From the NCBI RefSeq assembly GCF_018128065.1, contig NZ_CP072360.1, positions 1,058,501 to 1,122,500 on the forward strand: a stretch of DNA of 64,000 nucleotides, written 5' to 3'. Shown here piece after piece: positions 60,847 to 64,000 of the stretch. The notes below the pieces were generated by a model. It was not told where the DNA came from, ran no database searches, and worked only from the letters and a program-made list of their open reading frames with translations. Position 1 is the stretch's first letter. Every line of letters begins with the position of its first letter. This stretch comes from Prevotella melaninogenica (lineage in GTDB: Bacteria > Bacteroidota > Bacteroidia > Bacteroidales > Bacteroidaceae). Both the position numbers and the translations under genes were made by a program.

Positions 60847-61617
60847 TTAATTGTCAATAGCCACTCTAACTTCTTTCTGATTGATTTCGCCAGGTGTATA
60901 GATAAACACCGTTGAGTCATCAGTGAGGATGAAGTTTTCTGTAGGGTAGGGGTCTATACCAACAAAATAACCTTTTGCTTGTAACCCTGTTATATCGTCG
61001 TTTTCAAGATCCTCTCGGTCAGCTATGCGCGCAACAATTTCCTTTGTTAGCTTTTCTTTGTAGTCATCACCAAACTGCTCCTGCAGCGTGATAAGATGTC
61101 CATTTTGTGGATTGAAGTTCCGTACAATCGTATATTTTGTTAGCTGTCCGTTACCATTATTGATGGCAATATGAGATAGCGCAGTAATGTAATTACCCAC
61201 AGCTGCTCTTAATTCAGTTTTAATAGTTAGCTCGCCGATAAGTCGACTCTTATCTTTCTCTCTTTGACGAACAAGTTGTGCAATCTCCATATAATCCTTT
61301 ATGTACTTACGCACAAAGGCTGGGATAGCAGTTTGAGGCGTCAGTTTGTTGCTATTAATAGCGAAATAGTCTGGCTGTAAAAGCCCCATTCTCAGTAAAG
61401 AATCGTTGACAGCAGCATAATTTTTCCCTTTCAGATAGGTGAAATCAACATGCACGTGGCATTGTATTGCATCTGAAAGACGTGCTATAGTGTCTACAGA
61501 AGCCACAGCTGTCTGTATGTCCAACTTCTTTGGTGCTGATGTTTTATGTCCACAACTGCTCATAAAGAGCATTAAAATTGTGGAAAAAACAAATGTTGTA
61601 AATAACTTCTTTGTCAT
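60847..61617 (-). CDS. Lipoprotein with DUF3298-type (RsiV-like) domain
   Basis: A 256-residue lipoprotein with signal peptide and lipobox (LMLFMSSCGHK). The mature part resembles the DUF4163/DUF3298 pair: an N-terminal region with HVHVDFTYLKGKNYAAVNDSLL, and a C-terminal part with LITLQEQFGDDYKEKLTKEIVARI and YFVGIDPYPTENFILTDDSTVFIYTPGEI, which is typical of DUF3298. Such domains occur in RsiV-type and PdaC proteins. Role unknown. Its promoter is back to back with that of the HAD gene. Confidence 0.78.
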   Translation of the reverse strand: MTKKLFTTFVFSTILMLFMSSCGHKTSAPKKLDIQTAVASVDTIARLSDAIQCHVHVDFTYLKGKNYAAVNDSLLRMGLLQPDYFAINSNKLTPQTAIPAFVRKYIKDYMEIAQLVRQREKDKSRLIGELTIKTELRAAVGNYITALSHIAINNGNGQLTKYTIVRNFNPQNGHLITLQEQFGDDYKEKLTKEIVARIADREDLENDDITGLQAKGYFVGIDPYPTENFILTDDSTVFIYTPGEINQKEVRVAIDN

Positions 61618-61627
61618 ATATAGTCGA

Positions 61628-61656
61628 CAAAGTTACGAAAAGTTTTTGTAACTTTG
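61628..61656. promoter_or_regulatory. Divergent -7 elements in mirror arrangement
   Basis: CAAAGTTA (61628-61635) and TAACTTTG (61649-61656) are exact reverse complements with a 13-base spacer. Read outward they are the -7 elements for the minus-strand lipoprotein and the plus-strand HAD gene. The -33 positions of each would overlap the other's -7, so the two promoters may compete. Confidence 0.6.
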
Positions 61657-61693
61657 CATTATTATATAATAACAATATTTAATTGAGGATAGA

Positions 61694-62317
61694 ATGGTAA
61701 AAGCTTGTCTGTTTGATTTGGATGGAGTAGTGTTTGATACAGAACCAATATATACGAAGTTTTGGCATAATGTTGGTGTAAAATATTGTCCGACTATCCC
61801 TAATTTTGCTCATGACATAAAAGGACAAACATTGGTGCAAATCTATGATAAATACTTTGCGGGAGAAAAAGATAAGCAAGAAGATATTACTAAGGATTTG
61901 AACGACTTTGAACGTAACATGCCTTTCGTTTATATCGCAGGCTTTGAAGACTTTGTAAAAGGATTAAAATGTAAAGGCATAAAGACTGCCGTTGTCACAA
62001 GTTCTAACCTTGAGAAGATGCAAAATGTTTATAATAAGCATCCTGAGTTCAAAGGATATTTTGATAAGATTCTTACCTCAGAGGACTTTGTAGAGAGCAA
62101 GCCATCTCCAGATTGTTATTTCAAGGCAGCTGCTCGTTTGGATGTACCTCTTGAAGAGTGTATTGTCTTTGAGGATAGTTTCAACGGTTTACAATCTGGT
62201 ATTGCTTCAGGAGCACGCGTAATAGGGCTTGCAACTACCAATTCTATAGCTGAAATAGAACCATTTACAAAGGAGGTAATTACTAATTATGATGGTTTTA
62301 CTTTGTCAGACCATTAA
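61694..62317 (+). CDS. HAD superfamily phosphatase (beta-phosphoglucomutase-like)
   Basis: A 207-residue HAD hydrolase with a helical cap of subclass I. Motif I is LFDLDGVVFDTEP, motif II TAVVTSSN, motif III with KPSPDCYF, and motif IV VFEDSFNGLQSG. These fit sugar-phosphate phosphatases or beta-phosphoglucomutases. The specific substrate is unknown. It has its own promoter and ends just before the panB promoter. Confidence 0.9.
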   Translation: MVKACLFDLDGVVFDTEPIYTKFWHNVGVKYCPTIPNFAHDIKGQTLVQIYDKYFAGEKDKQEDITKDLNDFERNMPFVYIAGFEDFVKGLKCKGIKTAVVTSSNLEKMQNVYNKHPEFKGYFDKILTSEDFVESKPSPDCYFKAAARLDVPLEECIVFEDSFNGLQSGIASGARVIGLATTNSIAEIEPFTKEVITNYDGFTLSDH

Positions 62318-62332
62318 AAAGGAGTAACTTTG
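62302..62332 (+). promoter_or_regulatory. Bacteroidota-type promoter for panB
   Basis: TTTG at 62302-62305, a 19-base spacer and TAACTTTG at 62325-62332. The -33 lies within the end of the HAD gene. The start codon is 96 bases downstream. Confidence 0.72.
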
Positions 62333-62427
62333 CAGCCCAAAACAAATAATCAAGGAGGTAAGATTAATGATATCAATATGTAAAACAGACATTGAATAGT
62401 CTTACACTTTGAATTATAAAATTGATT

Positions 62428-63246
62428 ATGGGATATTTAACAACAGATAAGAAGAAAGTAACTGCAAAGACATTATTAGAAATGAAGGCTGCTGGTGAGA
62501 AGATTACTCAGATGACAGCCTATGACTTTACGACAGCAGGAATTATTGATGCTGCAGGAATCGATAGTATTCTTGTTGGCGACTCTGCATCGAACGTAAT
62601 GGCAGGTAATCAAGATACTACACCAATTACCATTGATCAGATGATTTACCATGCCCGTTCTGTTGTACGTGCATGTCAGCATTGTCTTGTTGTTTGTGAT
62701 ATGCCATTTGGGTCTTATCAGGTGAGTCGTGAGGAGGGTATTCGTAATGCTATTCGTGTTATAAAGGAGACAGGTGCTGGTGCGCTTAAAATGGAAGGTG
62801 GAAAGGAGATTGTAGATACTGTTAAAGGAATTGTTGATGCAGGCATACCAGTTATTGGACACCTCGGTCTTACTCCACAGAGTATCCATAAGTTTGGTGG
62901 TTATGGTCTTCGAGCAAAAGATGAAGCAGAAGCTGAGAAGCTCATAGAAGATGCACTGGCACTTGATGAAGCTGGTGTCAGTGCAATTACCCTTGAGAAG
63001 GTTCCAGCAACGTTGGCTACTAAGGTAACATCAATGGTTAAAGCTGCCACAATTGGTATCGGTGCTGGTAATGGTACAGATGGGCAGGTACTTGTTTATG
63101 CTGACGCTCTTGGTATGACGCAAGGTTTCAAACCTAAGTTTCTTCGTCACTTTGCCAATGTCAACAAGTGTATAACAGATGGTGTACAAGAGTATATCAA
63201 ATGTGTAAAGGATATGAGTTTCCCTTCGGAAGCAGAGGCATATTAA
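62428..63246 (+). CDS. panB: 3-methyl-2-oxobutanoate hydroxymethyltransferase
   Basis: First committed step of pantothenate synthesis: adds a hydroxymethyl group from methylenetetrahydrofolate to 2-oxoisovalerate to give ketopantoate. The 272-residue protein has ITQMTAYDFTTAGIIDAAG, GDSASNVMAGNQDTTPITIDQM with the metal-binding Asp, VCDMPFGSYQ, KMEGG, IGHLGLTPQS and the catalytic Glu in ITLEKVPATLATK. The ATG at 62428 (MGYLTTDKKKVTAKTL) fits; the earlier TTG adds two residues only. The product supplies coenzyme A and the ACP prosthetic group. Confidence 0.96.
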   Translation: MGYLTTDKKKVTAKTLLEMKAAGEKITQMTAYDFTTAGIIDAAGIDSILVGDSASNVMAGNQDTTPITIDQMIYHARSVVRACQHCLVVCDMPFGSYQVSREEGIRNAIRVIKETGAGALKMEGGKEIVDTVKGIVDAGIPVIGHLGLTPQSIHKFGGYGLRAKDEAEAEKLIEDALALDEAGVSAITLEKVPATLATKVTSMVKAATIGIGAGNGTDGQVLVYADALGMTQGFKPKFLRHFANVNKCITDGVQEYIKCVKDMSFPSEAEAY

Positions 63247-63412
63247 TATTTGTTTGACGTAAAAATACATGGTTTAAGATTAATTTATAAGTGAAGTATG
63301 TGTCATATAATCTAAATAAGGGCAAACTTAGTTTTTCCATCCATAATTAGATTGTTTTACATATTTCAGTGTTATAACTCATAACTATATAATTCAGGCT
63401 AATATAGAAATT

Positions 63413-64000
63413 ATGGACACTCAAAATATACCTGTTCACGTACGATTATGGAATAAGCATTTTTGGTTGTTGGCAATGGCTAATCTCTTGTTAGTCATGT
63501 CTTCCTATATACTTGTTGCTACCATCCCTTTACGTATGGTAGATAGGGGGTATTCTATGTCTCAAATTGCTTTGGTAATGGGTATTTTCTTTATTGGAAT
63601 ATATCTTTTTGGTAGTCTTTCTGGCTATCTTGTCCAACGCTATCGCCGTAAAAAAGTGTTTAATGTCTCAACATTATTATTGTTGGCTGTTACAGGTATG
63701 CTTTATTATTTGAGCAATTTACCTTATAACTCCTTCGATTATACATTACTTGTAGTACTTCGTTTTATACAGGGAGCTTTCTATGGACTTTCACAACTTG
63801 TACTTCTTAGCACGTTGATTATTGATACCGTAGAGGCTGTCCATAGGACAGAAGCAAATCATGCTGCTACATGGTTTGGTCGTTTTGCGATTTCTCTTGG
63901 TCCTTTAGCTGGAATCATGGTGTATCAAACGATGAATTTTGCTTCAGTACTTCTCTTATCTTGTATCTGTTTGGGCGTTTCTTTTGTTTTTGTCAACCTA
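63413..64000 (+). CDS. MFS transporter, 3' end outside the window
   Basis: The first 196 codons of a major facilitator transporter, open to the end of the window. It begins MDTQNIPVHVRLWNKHFWLL and runs through about six hydrophobic segments, including LLLVMSSYILVATIPLRMVD, the loop-2/3 motif LSGYLVQRYRRKKVF (G-x-L-x-D/Q-R-x-x-R-R-K type motif A), and LRFIQGAFYGLSQLVLL. It resembles sugar or arabinose efflux-type MFS proteins of Bacteroidota. Substrate unknown. It is separated from panB by 166 bases without clear signals. Confidence 0.85.
   Translation, partial: MDTQNIPVHVRLWNKHFWLLAMANLLLVMSSYILVATIPLRMVDRGYSMSQIALVMGIFFIGIYLFGSLSGYLVQRYRRKKVFNVSTLLLLAVTGMLYYLSNLPYNSFDYTLLVVLRFIQGAFYGLSQLVLLSTLIIDTVEAVHRTEANHAATWFGRFAISLGPLAGIMVYQTMNFASVLLLSCICLGVSFVFVNL

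Noticed and set aside
1..64000. tRNA and rRNA genes
   Set aside because: No cloverleaf-compatible stretch with a TTC-rA/TPsiC-like arm or rRNA-like sequence was noticed in the intergenic regions read by eye.

Overview
The window looks like a chromosomal segment of a Prevotella-type Bacteroidota bacterium. The evidence is modest GC with a clearly AT-rich accessory block, several promoters fitting the Bacteroidota pattern TTTG-N19/20-TAnnTTTG, outer-membrane beta-barrel proteins and lipoproteins with typical signal peptides, a long amidophosphoribosyltransferase-like protein, and carAB organised as in this phylum. Species cannot be fixed from the sequence alone. I saw no rRNA, tRNA, CRISPR array or insertion sequence.

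Layout. (1) 1-7300: a ROK sugar kinase (5' end outside the window), a tsaC-like tRNA modification gene, a ClC chloride channel/antiporter with CBS domains, fmt, then on the minus strand a PagL-like lipid A deacylase homologue and a small outer-membrane barrel. (2) 7301-8077: a repeat-rich leader with a G-quadruplex motif. (3) 8078-35983: a surface-polysaccharide locus of about 28 kb, all on the plus strand. It holds glf, two acyltransferase-3 genes, three DegT-type aminotransferase genes (one divergent), an ATP-grasp ligase, a GNAT/ACP/SDR/KAS-III cassette, a Wzx flippase, an EpsG-type Wzy polymerase, a UDP-sugar dehydrogenase, about nine glycosyltransferases, and at the far end an initiating PglC-like phosphoglycosyltransferase with an aminotransferase. 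(4) 36289-43620: a TPR protein, a short HPPK homologue, a glucosaminidase with LysM domains, a His-rich CobW/COG0523 GTPase, an FKBP isomerase, a 46-residue small protein, a MATE exporter and a membrane metallophosphoesterase. (5) 44212-53556: an orphan Wza-like export lipoprotein, glmS, a purF-like gene and carA-carB. (6) 53644-64000: a lipoprotein, a patatin remnant, a low-molecular-weight tyrosine phosphatase, an acyl-CoA ligase, ruvC, an MBL hydrolase, rsmG, a DUF3298-type lipoprotein, a HAD phosphatase, panB and the start of an MFS transporter.

How the genes work together. The glycan locus probably builds a lipid-linked repeat unit on undecaprenyl phosphate (PglC-like start, glycosyltransferases), flips it (Wzx) and polymerises it (EpsG-like). 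A 4-amino-6-deoxy sugar is suggested by the DegT aminotransferase and a WecF-like transferase. The ACP, ketoreductase, KAS-III and GNAT genes next to it could make and attach a short 3-hydroxyacyl group such as 3-hydroxybutyryl. glmS feeds amino-sugar precursors. A Wza-like protein and a Wzb-like phosphatase lie in the window but apart from the locus and from each other.

The least explained signals are these. Six intergenic arrays of imperfect dyads all share an exact 22-bp period although their sequences differ; two of them belong to one longer element and differ by one unit. Two acyltransferase genes each carry a nine-G tract, which suggests phase variation. Four genes are broken by apparent single-base losses in short homopolymers, which may be phase switching, true mutation or sequence error.
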